A program made the translations under genes and the position numbers. Below are positions 53,629 to 61,934 of a DNA stretch of 64,000 nucleotides, piece after piece; within the stretch, counting starts at the first letter, position 1; every line of letters starts with the position of its first letter. This DNA comes from Nonomuraea sp. NEAU-A123. Lineage in GTDB: Bacteria > Actinomycetota > Actinomycetes > Streptosporangiales > Streptosporangiaceae. Where the stretch lies: positions 372,001 to 436,000 of the forward strand of contig NZ_JAHFZZ010000002.1 in the NCBI RefSeq assembly GCF_018603905.1, given 5' to 3'. The notes beneath the pieces are model-generated. The model was not told where the DNA came from. It made no database searches and saw only the letters and a program-made list of their open reading frames with translations.

Positions 53629-54576
53629 ATGCCCGCCGCACGGTTGCGCTTCGTGGCGGGCAGGCTGGTCCAGGTGCTGCCGGTGCTGGTCGCGCTGCTG
53701 CTCATCGTCGTCCTGCTCCAGCAGCTCATGCCCGGCGACCCCGCACGGGTGATCGCCGGACCGCGGGCGAGCGCGGAACAGGTGACGCAGGTCCGCCACG
53801 ATCTCGGGCTCGACCAGTCGATCCTCGCGCAGTTCTGGAAATACGTGGTGAACCTGTCCGGCGGCGACCTGGGCCGGTCGAACCGTACCGGGATCCCCAT
53901 CGCCACCATCGTGGGCGAGCGCGCCGCCGTGACGGTGTGGCTGCTGTTCGGCGGCCTCATCGTCAGCACGCTGCTGGCGGTGCCCGCCGCGCTGGTGATG
54001 GCGCTGCGCCCGCGCTCGCCGGCGGCCCGCGTGTGCGCGCGTTCGCTCACGGTCATCCTCAACTGCCCGCCCTTCTGGGTCGGCCTGATGCTGGCCTCGG
54101 TACTGGCGCTGCGGACGGGCTGGCTGCCTGTGGGCGGCTTCGGCGAGAACACCGGCGACCGGCTCCGCTCGATGGTCCTGCCCTCGCTGACGATCGGCCT
54201 GGCGGCGATGCCGCTGCTGGCCCGCAGCGGCGCCGCGAGCCTGCGCCAGGTGCTGGCCGCCGACCACGTGACCACCGCCCGATCGCTGGGCCTGTCCGGA
54301 TGGCCGCTGGTCCGGCGCCACCTGCTGCGCAACGCGCTGCCGCCGGCCGTCACCCTGCTGGCCGTCCAGGCCGCCGCGCTGCTGTTCGGCGCGGTCATCG
54401 TGGAGCAGACGTTCGGCCTGCCGGGGCTGGGGGCCGAGATGGTCAACGCGGCGAGCCAGCGCGACTTCCCGGTGGTCCAGGCTCTCACGCTGATCTTCGG
54501 AGCGGCCATCATCGGGATCAACCTGCTCGCCGACCTGGCGGTCGCCCTCCTGGATCCGAGGACGACATGGCGATGA
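53629..54576 (+). CDS. ABC importer permease (DppB-like)
   Basis: 315-residue inner-membrane permease. The first helix (RLVQVLPVLVALLLIVVLLQ) is followed by the MPGDPARVIAGPRASAEQV segment typical of DppB/OppB, and the ATPase-contact loop is AADHVTTARSLGLSGWPLVR. GTG 53623, two codons earlier, overlaps the previous stop (GTGA) and is an equally good start. Confidence 0.9.
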   Translation: MPAARLRFVAGRLVQVLPVLVALLLIVVLLQQLMPGDPARVIAGPRASAEQVTQVRHDLGLDQSILAQFWKYVVNLSGGDLGRSNRTGIPIATIVGERAAVTVWLLFGGLIVSTLLAVPAALVMALRPRSPAARVCARSLTVILNCPPFWVGLMLASVLALRTGWLPVGGFGENTGDRLRSMVLPSLTIGLAAMPLLARSGAASLRQVLAADHVTTARSLGLSGWPLVRRHLLRNALPPAVTLLAVQAAALLFGAVIVEQTFGLPGLGAEMVNAASQRDFPVVQALTLIFGAAIIGINLLADLAVALLDPRTTWR

Positions 54577-55469
54577 TTACTCCCGCGGCGGTGTCCGCCG
54601 TGACACCGCGTGCGTCCGGCTGGACTCGTTCGGCGGCCGCCGGGCTGCTGGCGCTGGCGATCCTGGCCGCCGTCCTCGCGCCGCTGCTGGCTCCGGCCGA
54701 CCCGGCCCTGCTGACGCTCGACCAGCTCCAGCCGCCCAGCGCCGCCCACCTGCTCGGCACGGACGCGCTCGGCCGGGACGTGCTGTCCCGGCTGCTGTTC
54801 GCGCTCCGTACCGACCTGCTGCTGATGGTGTTCGCCGCGGGGCTGCCGATGCTGGCCGGCACGCTGATCGGCGCGGTGGCCGGCTACCGCGGCGGCGTCC
54901 TGGACGCCGCGCTGCGCTGGGTGGCCGACATCTTCCAGGCGCTGCCCGTGTACGTGCTGCTGATCGCCTTCGTGTTCGTGCTGGGTCCGGGCACCGCGTC
55001 GCTGCTCGTCGCGTTCAGCGTGCTGGGCTGGGTCGTGTACGCGCGGCTCATCCGCACCGAGGTGCGCCGGGTGCGCGAACGCGACTACGTCTCGGCCAGC
55101 TACCTGCTCGGCCTCTCCCACACCGCGGTGCTGTTTCGGCACGTGCTGCCGAACGCGCTGCGCCAGTCGCTGGTCTACCTGGCCACCGACATGGGGATGG
55201 CGCTGCAGGGCATCGCGGTCCTGTCGTTCTTCGGGCTCGGCGTCAAGGCGGGCACGCCCGAGCTCGGCGCGATGGTGTCGGAGGCTCAGCTGTTCCTGCG
55301 CAGCCACTGGTGGCTGGCGGCGTTCCCGGGCCTGACGATCGTGATCCTCGGATCGAGCATCGCCGCCCTCGGCGACCGGCTCGGCGACCGCCTCGGCGGT
55401 CGGCCCGTCGGTCGGCTTAGTGGTCGGCTTGGTGGTCGGCTCGGCGGTCGAGGGGAGGCGCGAGGATGA
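54567..55469 (+). CDS. ABC importer permease (DppC-like) with repeat tail
   Basis: 300-residue permease partnering the DppB-like subunit. LLGTDALGRDVLSRLLFALR and the EAA loop RERDYVSASYLLGLSHTAVL are typical of DppC/OppC. After the last helix the C-terminus is unusual: seven four-residue repeats (LGDR, LGGR, LSGR and variants) encoded by a 12-bp tandem repeat at 55368-55451, giving a basic cytoplasmic tail. The start overlaps the DppB-like stop by 10 nt. Confidence 0.9.
   Translation: MAMITPAAVSAVTPRASGWTRSAAAGLLALAILAAVLAPLLAPADPALLTLDQLQPPSAAHLLGTDALGRDVLSRLLFALRTDLLLMVFAAGLPMLAGTLIGAVAGYRGGVLDAALRWVADIFQALPVYVLLIAFVFVLGPGTASLLVAFSVLGWVVYARLIRTEVRRVRERDYVSASYLLGLSHTAVLFRHVLPNALRQSLVYLATDMGMALQGIAVLSFFGLGVKAGTPELGAMVSEAQLFLRSHWWLAAFPGLTIVILGSSIAALGDRLGDRLGGRPVGRLSGRLGGRLGGRGEARG
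55368..55451 (+). repeat. Seven 12-bp tandem repeats
   Basis: Seven consecutive 12-mers of the type CTCGGCGACCGG, diverging gradually to CTTGGTGGTCGG, encode the Arg/Gly tail of the DppC-like permease. Confidence 0.8.
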
Positions 55470-56443
55470 GCGCGCACCCGCTGCTCGAAGTGGACGGACT
55501 GCGTGTCGCCGTCCGGCGGGACGGCACGGCGCTGACCGTGCTCGACGGCGTCTCCTTCGCGGTCGGCGCCGGGCAGTGCCTCGGCATCGTCGGCGAGTCG
55601 GGGTGCGGCAAGTCGCTCACCCTGCGCGCCGCGATGGGACTGCTGCCGCCGGGCATCGAGCGCACCGGCGGCGAGATCCGCCTGAGCCCGCGGGCAGGAG
55701 CCGCACCCTGCGCCGTCCCTCCCGGCCAGGCGGCCGGGCGCGGGCTGGCGATGGTCTTCCAGGACTCGCACGCCTCCCTCGACCCCACGGCCCGCGTCGG
55801 AGCCTTCATCGCCGACATCGTCCGCCGCCGCACCGCCACCTCACGGGCCGCCGCCCGGCGACGGGCCGTGGAGCTGCTGGCCTCGGTCGGCGTCCCCGAC
55901 CCCGCCCTGCGCTTCGGCTCCTACCCGCACGAACTCAGCGGCGGCATGCGCCAGCGCGTCGCCATCGCCCTGGCACTGGCCACCGATCCACGGGTACTGC
56001 TGTGCGACGAGCCGACCACGGCGCTGGACGTGACGCTGCAGGCGGAGATCCTGCGGCTGCTGGACGCCGCCCGCGCCGACCGGGGACTCGGCATGGTCTT
56101 CGTCAGCCACGACATCGCGGTGATCCGCCAGATCGCCGACGTGGTCGCCGTCATGTACGCCGGCCAGATCATCGAGATGGGACCCGCGCCGGACGTCCTG
56201 GACCGGCCCCGGCACCCCTACACCCGAGCCCTCATCGACGCCGTCCCCACGCTCGACGGGCCCATCGGCCGCTTCCGCCCGATCGCGGGCTCCCCGCCCG
56301 CCCCGGCCGACTACACCCCCGCCTGCCGCTTCATGACGCGCTGCGCCCACCACGTCGCGGCCTGCTCGGGCCCCGTCCCCGGTGTCGACGGGCTCGACAG
56401 CAGGCACCGCTCGTCCTGCGTGAACACCTTGGAGGCCAGATGA
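55466..56443 (+). CDS. ABC importer ATPase (DppD-like)
   Basis: 325-residue ATPase with Walker A GIVGESGCGKSLTLRA, Q-loop MVFQDSHASLDP, signature HELSGGMRQRVAIA, Walker B VLLCDEPTTALD and the C-terminal oligopeptide-transporter extension with Cys residues (ACRFMTRCAHHVAAC), which in some relatives binds an Fe-S cluster. The start overlaps the DppC-like stop by 4 nt (ATGA), as does the next gene with this one. Confidence 0.92.
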   Translation: MSAHPLLEVDGLRVAVRRDGTALTVLDGVSFAVGAGQCLGIVGESGCGKSLTLRAAMGLLPPGIERTGGEIRLSPRAGAAPCAVPPGQAAGRGLAMVFQDSHASLDPTARVGAFIADIVRRRTATSRAAARRRAVELLASVGVPDPALRFGSYPHELSGGMRQRVAIALALATDPRVLLCDEPTTALDVTLQAEILRLLDAARADRGLGMVFVSHDIAVIRQIADVVAVMYAGQIIEMGPAPDVLDRPRHPYTRALIDAVPTLDGPIGRFRPIAGSPPAPADYTPACRFMTRCAHHVAACSGPVPGVDGLDSRHRSSCVNTLEAR

Positions 56444-57414
56444 GCGAGCTGGTACGGGTGGAAGGACTCGTCGTGGACTTCCCCGTACGGGCCGGACTGC
56501 TGCGGCAGCGGCGCGTCCGCGCGGTCGACGCGATCGACCTGCGACTGGGGCGGGGCGAGATCCGGGGCCTGGTCGGCGAGAGCGGCTGCGGCAAGTCCAC
56601 CCTCGCGCGCGCGATCGTCGGCCTGGCACCCCCGTCCGCCGGACGCGTGCTGCTCGACGGCGTGCCCGTACCCGCGCGGCGCCCGCCGGGCATGCGCCGC
56701 CGGATACAGATGATCTACCAGGACCCGGGCTCCTCGCTCGACCCGCGCCGCACGGTGTCGCAGACGCTCGCGGAGCCGCTGCGCCGGCATCGCACCGTCC
56801 CCGCCGAGCGGATCGGGCACCGGACGCGGGAGCTACTGGAGATGGTCGGCCTGGGCGAACGGCAGGCGCACGCCCTCCCACGCGAACTCTCCGGCGGCCA
56901 GCGCCAGCGCGTCGCGATCGCCCGCGCCCTGGCCGTCGAACCGGAGGTGCTGGTCGCCGACGAGGCCGTGGCCGCGCTCGACGCCTCGGTGGCCGGCGCC
57001 GTGCTCAACCTGCTGAGCGACCTGCGCGAGCGGCTCGGGCTGACGGTGCTGTTCATCTCGCACGACCTGGCGACCGTACGGGGGCTGTGTGATCGCATCG
57101 CCGTCATGTATCTGGGGACCATCGTGGAGGAGGGGCCCGTCGCGGAGGTCTTCGCGCGGCCGGGGCATCCGTACACCCGTGTACTGCTCGACGCGGTCCC
57201 CTCCCGCGATCGGCGGCGCTCCGGCGCCATGGCGCGGGGCCTCGAGGGCGAACCCCCGAGCCCCCTGCGGGTCCCGCCCGGCTGCCGCTTCCACCCGCGC
57301 TGCCCCCAGGCGGCCGAGCGCTGCGGCGAGTCGGACCCACCTGAGGACCGGCGGGACGGGCAACGGGTATGGTGCCACTTCTCGTGGCGCGATGGACAGC
57401 CTTACGAGCTCTGA
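56440..57414 (+). CDS. ABC importer ATPase (DppF-like)
   Basis: 324-residue second ATPase of the heterodimer. Walker A GLVGESGCGKSTLARAI, Q-loop MIYQDPGSSLDPRRTV, signature RELSGGQRQRVAIARA and switch His in LFISHDLATVRGL are intact. Walker B reads VLVADEAVAALDASV, with Ala where most DppF proteins have Pro-Val-Ser. The C-terminal extension has CRFHPRCPQAAERC. It is the last gene of the operon. Confidence 0.92.
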   Translation: MSELVRVEGLVVDFPVRAGLLRQRRVRAVDAIDLRLGRGEIRGLVGESGCGKSTLARAIVGLAPPSAGRVLLDGVPVPARRPPGMRRRIQMIYQDPGSSLDPRRTVSQTLAEPLRRHRTVPAERIGHRTRELLEMVGLGERQAHALPRELSGGQRQRVAIARALAVEPEVLVADEAVAALDASVAGAVLNLLSDLRERLGLTVLFISHDLATVRGLCDRIAVMYLGTIVEEGPVAEVFARPGHPYTRVLLDAVPSRDRRRSGAMARGLEGEPPSPLRVPPGCRFHPRCPQAAERCGESDPPEDRRDGQRVWCHFSWRDGQPYEL

Positions 57415-57691
57415 ACGGCTCCGCATGGCGCGGCGGTCAACGTCACGGCCCCCGCTCGGGTCCGTAATGTCACGGTCTGTGCTTCGGCCGGCCGGCGGCT
57501 TGTCGACGAGTCCTCGAGCATGGGCGTTCAGAACGCCCTCGCGCTGTCGGGGCACCCGAGCATCAGAGCCGACGCGCCACCAGGTCATGGCACGCCTGGG
57601 ACACCGCTGACGCCCGAGACCAGGCCGGTTCGGCATGCTCGCCACCTCGTGAAGCCGCCACGATCTGGGATCACGTAGCCGGCGCAGGCGA
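57415..57691. other. Intergenic, no gene found
   Basis: 277 bp between the convergent dppF-like and tetR genes. It contains short shadow frames only. I see no convincing terminator or gene. Confidence 0.4.
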
Positions 57692-58294
57692 TCACGGATG
57701 TATGCCGGCGCCGTCGAGCAGGGTACCGGCTGTCGCGACGGCGAGGCCGTCGAGCCCCTGCGCCTGCACGACCGCCCACGCGCTGGACCCGTCGAACACG
57801 ACGGTCAACTGCCGTGCCAGCAAGGCGGGGTCCTCGGCGCCGCCGCGCTCGGCCTCCTGCTGGAAGAACGCGGTCATCGCGTCCTTGCTGCGGCGGGCGA
57901 CCAGGCTCGCCGGGTGCTCGGGCGACTTGACCTCCACCGCCGTCGCCACGAACGGGCAACCCCGGAAGTCCGGTGCCGCCGCCGACTCCTCCAGGCGCTC
58001 GAACACGTGCAGGATCCGCGCCCGCGGCGACCGTTCGTCGTCGGCGGAGCACTGCAGGAAAACCTGATAGTAGGCCAGGGCGCTGCGTTCGAGGCTCGCC
58101 GCCATCACCTCGTCCTTGCTGTCGAACAGCTGGTACATCGAGCGCTTGGACACCCCAGCCGTGCGGCACAACGCCTCCACGCCCACGCCCACGCCCTCCC
58201 GATAGAACAGCTCCGCCGCGGCGTCGAGCAGACGATCGCGCGTCGAGGCGGGAGCGGCCGGCTTCGTCGTCGGTGTCGGCGTCGGATTCGTCAT
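57692..58294 (-). CDS. TetR-family regulator (AcrR-like) of the SDR gene
   Basis: 200-residue repressor. The helix-turn-helix occupies about residues 18-65 (RDRLLDAAAELFYREGVGVG, VEALCRTAGVSKRSMYQLFD). The C-terminal domain contains PDFRGCPFVATAVEV, a block frequent in regulators paired with reductases. It is divergent from the SDR gene; two copies of GGAAACCGATCGGTTT between them are its likely operators. Confidence 0.9.
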   Translation of the reverse strand: MTNPTPTPTTKPAAPASTRDRLLDAAAELFYREGVGVGVEALCRTAGVSKRSMYQLFDSKDEVMAASLERSALAYYQVFLQCSADDERSPRARILHVFERLEESAAAPDFRGCPFVATAVEVKSPEHPASLVARRSKDAMTAFFQQEAERGGAEDPALLARQLTVVFDGSSAWAVVQAQGLDGLAVATAGTLLDGAGIHP

Positions 58295-58324
58295 GGGCCA
58301 AGGCTACGCCCCCGTTTGCATTCT

Positions 58325-58340
58325 GGAAACCGATCGGTTT
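58325..58340. promoter_or_regulatory. Palindromic operator, copy 1
   Basis: GGAAACCGATCGGTTT, containing the perfect palindrome AAACCGATCGGTTT. Its start is 29 bp from the start of copy 2. Confidence 0.75.
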
Positions 58341-58353
58341 ACGGTGGGCGGGT

Positions 58354-58371
58354 GGAAACCGATCGGTTTCC
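58354..58371. promoter_or_regulatory. Palindromic operator, copy 2
   Basis: GGAAACCGATCGGTTTCC, a perfect 18-bp palindrome 19 nt before the SDR start. Two identical sites between divergent tetR and SDR genes suggest cooperative repression of both. Confidence 0.8.
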
Positions 58372-58389
58372 AAGAGAGGAAAATGACTC

Positions 58390-59103
58390 ATGACCAGCAT
58401 CAAAGGCTCTGTGGCCATCGTCACCGGCGGCAGCCGCGGCATCGGCAAGGCACTCGTGGAGGCCCTCTACCAGCGCGGCGCCGCGAAGGTCTACGCCACA
58501 GCCCGCGACCCCCGGACGGTCACCCACCCGGACGCGATCCCGCTGGCCCTGGAGGTCACCGACCCCGGCTCCGTGGCGGCGGCCGCCGACCAGGCTCCGG
58601 ACGCGACCATCCTGATCAACAACGCCGGAGTCCTGTTGAACGCGTCATTCCTCGACTCCTCCATCGACGACGTCCGCCGCGAGTTCGAGGTCAACTTCTA
58701 CGGGCCGCTGCTCACCACCCGCGCCTTCGTCCCGCTCCTCGAACGCAACGGCGGCGGTCACATCCTCAACATCCATTCGGTGCTCTCCTGGTTCACGGCT
58801 CCCGGCGTCGAGGCCTACAGCGCGTCCAAGTCCGCGTTGTGGTCGCAGACCAACGCGCTGCGCCTGGCGCTGCGGCCGCGTGGTATCAACCTCACCGGGC
58901 TGCACGTCGGCTACGTCGACACCGACATGGCCTCCGGCGTCGACGCGGCCAAGACCTCCCCGCACAGCGTCGCGGAGCAGGCCTTGGACGGCATCGAGTC
59001 CGACGCCCCCGAAGTCCTCGCCGACGACCTGTCACGCCAGGTCAAGGCCGGTCTTTCCGCCGACCTCACCGCTCTGTACCCCCAGCTCACCGCCCCGAGG
59101 TAG
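58390..59103 (+). CDS. Short-chain dehydrogenase/reductase
   Basis: 237-residue classical SDR. Cofactor motif VTGGSRGIGKALVEALYQRG is followed by NNAGVLL, the catalytic Ser in LNIHSVLSWF and the YxxxK pair in VEAYSASKSALWSQT. After the Gly-rich motif there is no basic residue of the kind that marks strict NADPH binding, although ARDP may contact it. The ATG at 58390 has AGAGGA about 10 nt upstream. Substrate unknown; its control by a TetR repressor suggests an electrophile or quinone reductase role. Confidence 0.9.
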   Translation: MTSIKGSVAIVTGGSRGIGKALVEALYQRGAAKVYATARDPRTVTHPDAIPLALEVTDPGSVAAAADQAPDATILINNAGVLLNASFLDSSIDDVRREFEVNFYGPLLTTRAFVPLLERNGGGHILNIHSVLSWFTAPGVEAYSASKSALWSQTNALRLALRPRGINLTGLHVGYVDTDMASGVDAAKTSPHSVAEQALDGIESDAPEVLADDLSRQVKAGLSADLTALYPQLTAPR

Positions 59104-59185
59104 CCGACGGGGACCGCGCCGCGCACTGGTGACGAGACGCCACCTGGCTCCGTCGCCATCTCGGCGCCTGACAGATCCCGCCCAA

Positions 59186-59221
59186 GTGATGCGGCGATCG
59201 CTACGCGATTGACCGCATCAC
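59186..59221. terminator. Long hairpin after the SDR gene
   Basis: GTGATGCGGCGATCGC pairs with GCGATTG, a bulged A, and CCGCATCAC around a TAC loop: a 16-bp stem with one G-U pair. It lies 82 nt after the SDR stop and faces the convergent DJ-1-like gene. No T-tract. Confidence 0.6.
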
Positions 59222-59312
59222 CGCACCGGCTACTTCAGATCATCGACTCGGTCGAGCCGGCTATTACAGAGGGTCATTTTGCGGCTGATCGCACGGACCC
59301 GAGTGGAGGGCC

Positions 59313-59978
59313 TTACGAGCTTTGAACGACCCGCCGGTCCCAGGAAGGGCCGTAGTGCCGCTCCATGTTGTCCCGCATGAACCGGACCACCTCGGCCGGG
59401 GCCTTGGCCACCGAACCCGCGTCGTGCGGAGGCTGGGGGTCGTACTCGATCCCCAACTGCACGGCCTGGGCATAGGCCGGGCCTTCCAGCCGGTCGCAGA
59501 GCAGCAGTGCCATGTCGATGCCGGAGGACACGCCCGCGGCCGTCATGATCTTCCCATCTTCCACGACGCGTCTGGACACCGGTTCGGCGCCGAAGCAGCG
59601 CAGACTGTCCAGCTCGTACCAGTGCGAGGTGGCCTGACGGCCCCGGAGCAGGCCCGCGGCCCCGAGCAGCAGCGATCCGGTGCACACCGACGTCGTCCAC
59701 GTGCTCGTGTCGTGCACCCGGCGCAGCCAGGCCAGAACCGTCTCGTCGGCCAGCAGGCCCTGGGTGGTGCTGCCACCGGCGACCACCACGATGTCCGGCC
59801 GCTCCATGCTCTCCAGCGGCTCGGCCACCAGCCCGAAACCCGGCTGATCGGCGGCGCACATCCCGGGCGTCGCCGAGACGAAGCACACCCGCGGATCGGG
59901 CAGGCGCCTCAGCACCTCGAACGGCCCGGTGGCGTCCAGGGAGGTGAAACCTTCGTAGATGAGGATGGCGACGTCCAC
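59313..59978 (-). CDS. DJ-1/PfpI family protein, isonitrile hydratase-like
   Basis: 221-residue protein of the DJ-1/PfpI superfamily, closest in pattern to isonitrile hydratase (InhA), which turns isocyanides into N-formamides. The Asp of GFTSLDATGPFEVL and the nucleophile-elbow Cys followed by Thr in TSVCTGSLLLGAAGLL match InhA; the C-terminal IEYDPQPPHDAGS is also typical. It is divergent from the GMC oxidoreductase gene, with a CGATCG operator between them. Confidence 0.82.
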   Translation of the reverse strand: MDVAILIYEGFTSLDATGPFEVLRRLPDPRVCFVSATPGMCAADQPGFGLVAEPLESMERPDIVVVAGGSTTQGLLADETVLAWLRRVHDTSTWTTSVCTGSLLLGAAGLLRGRQATSHWYELDSLRCFGAEPVSRRVVEDGKIMTAAGVSSGIDMALLLCDRLEGPAYAQAVQLGIEYDPQPPHDAGSVAKAPAEVVRFMRDNMERHYGPSWDRRVVQSS

Positions 59979-60021
59979 GTTCTTGCCTGCTCTCGTCAGG
60001 TGCGGCCCGATTGATTTTATC

Positions 60022-60033
60022 GACCGATCGATT
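60022..60033. promoter_or_regulatory. CGATCG-centred operator, copy 5
   Basis: GACCGATCGATT, one change from GANCGATCGNTC, 12 nt before the GMC oxidoreductase start and between it and the DJ-1-like gene. ATCGA and TCGAT arms extend the dyad. Confidence 0.5.
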
Positions 60034-60044
60034 AAACTTGCTCC

Positions 60045-61784
60045 ATGGTAAGCGTTGGAAACGACTTAGACCAGCGCGTTCGCGCGGACATCGCCGTTCT
60101 CGGCGGCGGCACCGCCGGGGCGGTCGTCGCCGGGCGCCTGATCGAGACCACCTCCCTGTCCGTGGTGGTCGTGGAGGCCGGACCGGACTACGGGCCGTTC
60201 GCCGCCGGGCGCTGGCCCCGCGAACTGCTCGACAGCTCCACGCTGCCGGAGACCCACGACTGGGGATACCGGGGCCCCGGCGCCCTCCCCGAACGCGACC
60301 TGCCGCTCGATCGCGCCCGCGTCATCGGCGGCTGCTCATCCCACAACGGCTGCTCCCAGACCGTCGGCCACGCCGCCGACTACCGGTCATGGGGGCTGTC
60401 CTGGACCGACGCGTCGATCTCCGAGCTGATGAGGCAGGGCGCGGCCAGGCTCCGCGTCCGCCAGGACTTTGACGACGAGCTCACCCCGTTCCAGGCCGCG
60501 GCGATGGAAGCCATGATCCTGTCCGGTGTGCCGCGCACGGATGACCTGGACGACCTGTTCGGAGGCGCCGGCTGCGGCCCGTCGCCGGTCAACAACCCTG
60601 ACGGCGTCCGCTGGAACAGCGCGTTCGCCTACCTGGACCCGGTTCGGGGCTACCTCGGCCGGGGGCACGGTGCCCTGGATCCTGCACAGGGCTCCTTGGG
60701 CCCGAAGCACGGCGCCCTGGGCTCGGGACGCGACTCCTTGGGCCTGGAGCGGGGCTCCTTGGGCCTGGAGCGCGGCGTCCTGGACTCGGGGCGCGGCGAC
60801 GCGCGGCTTCGCGTGATTGACCACGCGCTGGTCGAGCGCCTCGAACTGCACGGCTCGGTGATCCGCCGCGCGCACGTGCGGCGCGGGCGGGAGCGGCTCA
60901 CCGTGGAGGCCGACCGCTTCGTCCTGTGCGGCGGCGCGTACGGCAGCCCCGAAGTCCTGCTGCGCAGCGGCATCGGACCGGCCGGCGAGCTGGCCGCCCT
61001 CGGCGTGGAACCCCTCCTCGACCTACCCGGCGTCGGCCGCAATCTGCACGACCACCCCACCCTGGAGCTGCGGTACGCCGCGAGCGACGAGCTGGTGCGA
61101 CGACTCTCCGACCACGAGCGCGAGCGAGCGGCGGTCCCGGACGAGCAGGTGATCGGCAAGGCATTGTCCCCCGGCGGCCGGGCACCGTACGACCTGCATC
61201 TCCTTCCGTGGACCGGCAGAGAATCCGGAGGCTGGACCTGCGTGTTGCCCGCTGCCTGCCTCACACCACGATCCCGGGGCGCCCTGCGGCTGACATCTCC
61301 CGACCCCGGAGCCAGACCGATCGTCGACCACGCCTACCTGACCGACCCCGAAGGGAGTGATCTGGCGGTGTTGCGGTACGGCATCGACCTGTGCCGGCGC
61401 ATGGCCGCCTCACCGGCGCTGGCCCCGCTCCTGGGGCGCCCCCTCGACGAGTTCACCGCAGCATTCATCGCGGACCGGCGAGACGAATCCACCGCGACCC
61501 CACAAGACGGATTCAGCGCGGCCCCGCGCGAAGGGCTCACCGCGGCCCCGCGAGCGGGCGAGGCCGCGATGCGCGCCGCCGCCGCCCACTACTGGCACCC
61601 CGTCGGCACGTGCGCGATCGGCACGGACCCGGACGCGGGAGCCGTCGTCGACACCTCCGGGCGGCTGTACGGCACCGACAACCTCTGGGTCATCGACGCC
61701 TCGATCATCCCGGTGATCCCCCGGGCCACAACGAACCTTCCCGTCGTCGCTCTCGCCGAGCACCTTGTACGCGCACTGATCTGA
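60045..61784 (+). CDS. GMC-family flavin oxidoreductase
   Basis: 579-residue FAD enzyme of the glucose-methanol-choline family. The FAD-binding GGGTAGAVVAGRL is near residue 20, the second signature is GGCSSHNGCS (family GGSS/T.N), and the C-terminal catalytic region has HYWHPVGTCAIG (His) and NLWVIDASIIPVIPRATTNLP (Asn). Two inserts are unusual: six 7-residue repeats (GSLGLER-like) at residues 209-250 and an Ala-rich AAPREGLTAAPRAGE stretch before the catalytic His. It oxidises an alcohol; the substrate is unknown. Codons inside the inserts match the gene. Confidence 0.9.
   Translation: MVSVGNDLDQRVRADIAVLGGGTAGAVVAGRLIETTSLSVVVVEAGPDYGPFAAGRWPRELLDSSTLPETHDWGYRGPGALPERDLPLDRARVIGGCSSHNGCSQTVGHAADYRSWGLSWTDASISELMRQGAARLRVRQDFDDELTPFQAAAMEAMILSGVPRTDDLDDLFGGAGCGPSPVNNPDGVRWNSAFAYLDPVRGYLGRGHGALDPAQGSLGPKHGALGSGRDSLGLERGSLGLERGVLDSGRGDARLRVIDHALVERLELHGSVIRRAHVRRGRERLTVEADRFVLCGGAYGSPEVLLRSGIGPAGELAALGVEPLLDLPGVGRNLHDHPTLELRYAASDELVRRLSDHERERAAVPDEQVIGKALSPGGRAPYDLHLLPWTGRESGGWTCVLPAACLTPRSRGALRLTSPDPGARPIVDHAYLTDPEGSDLAVLRYGIDLCRRMAASPALAPLLGRPLDEFTAAFIADRRDESTATPQDGFSAAPREGLTAAPRAGEAAMRAAAAHYWHPVGTCAIGTDPDAGAVVDTSGRLYGTDNLWVIDASIIPVIPRATTNLPVVALAEHLVRALI
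60669..60794 (+). repeat. Six 21-bp tandem repeats in the GMC gene
   Basis: Six in-frame 21-bp units at 60669, 60690, 60711, 60732, 60753 and 60774 encode GALDPAQ, GSLGPKH, GALGSGR, DSLGLER, GSLGLER and GVLDSGR. Confidence 0.8.
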
Positions 61785-61934
61785 CGGCATCGGCATCTCC
61801 GTTCAGCCGAACGTGGCCACGTACGCCTACGTGACTTTGTCGACGGGGATTGGCTCCACCTGACAGTCGGCGAGTTTCGGTACCACGCGTCTACCGTGAG
61901 TCGCCCACAGGCGAAGCCGGAGGACGAACAACCT

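Noticed and set aside
44793..60794. CRISPR array
   Set aside because: The repeats are contiguous, in frame and inside genes, without unique spacers.
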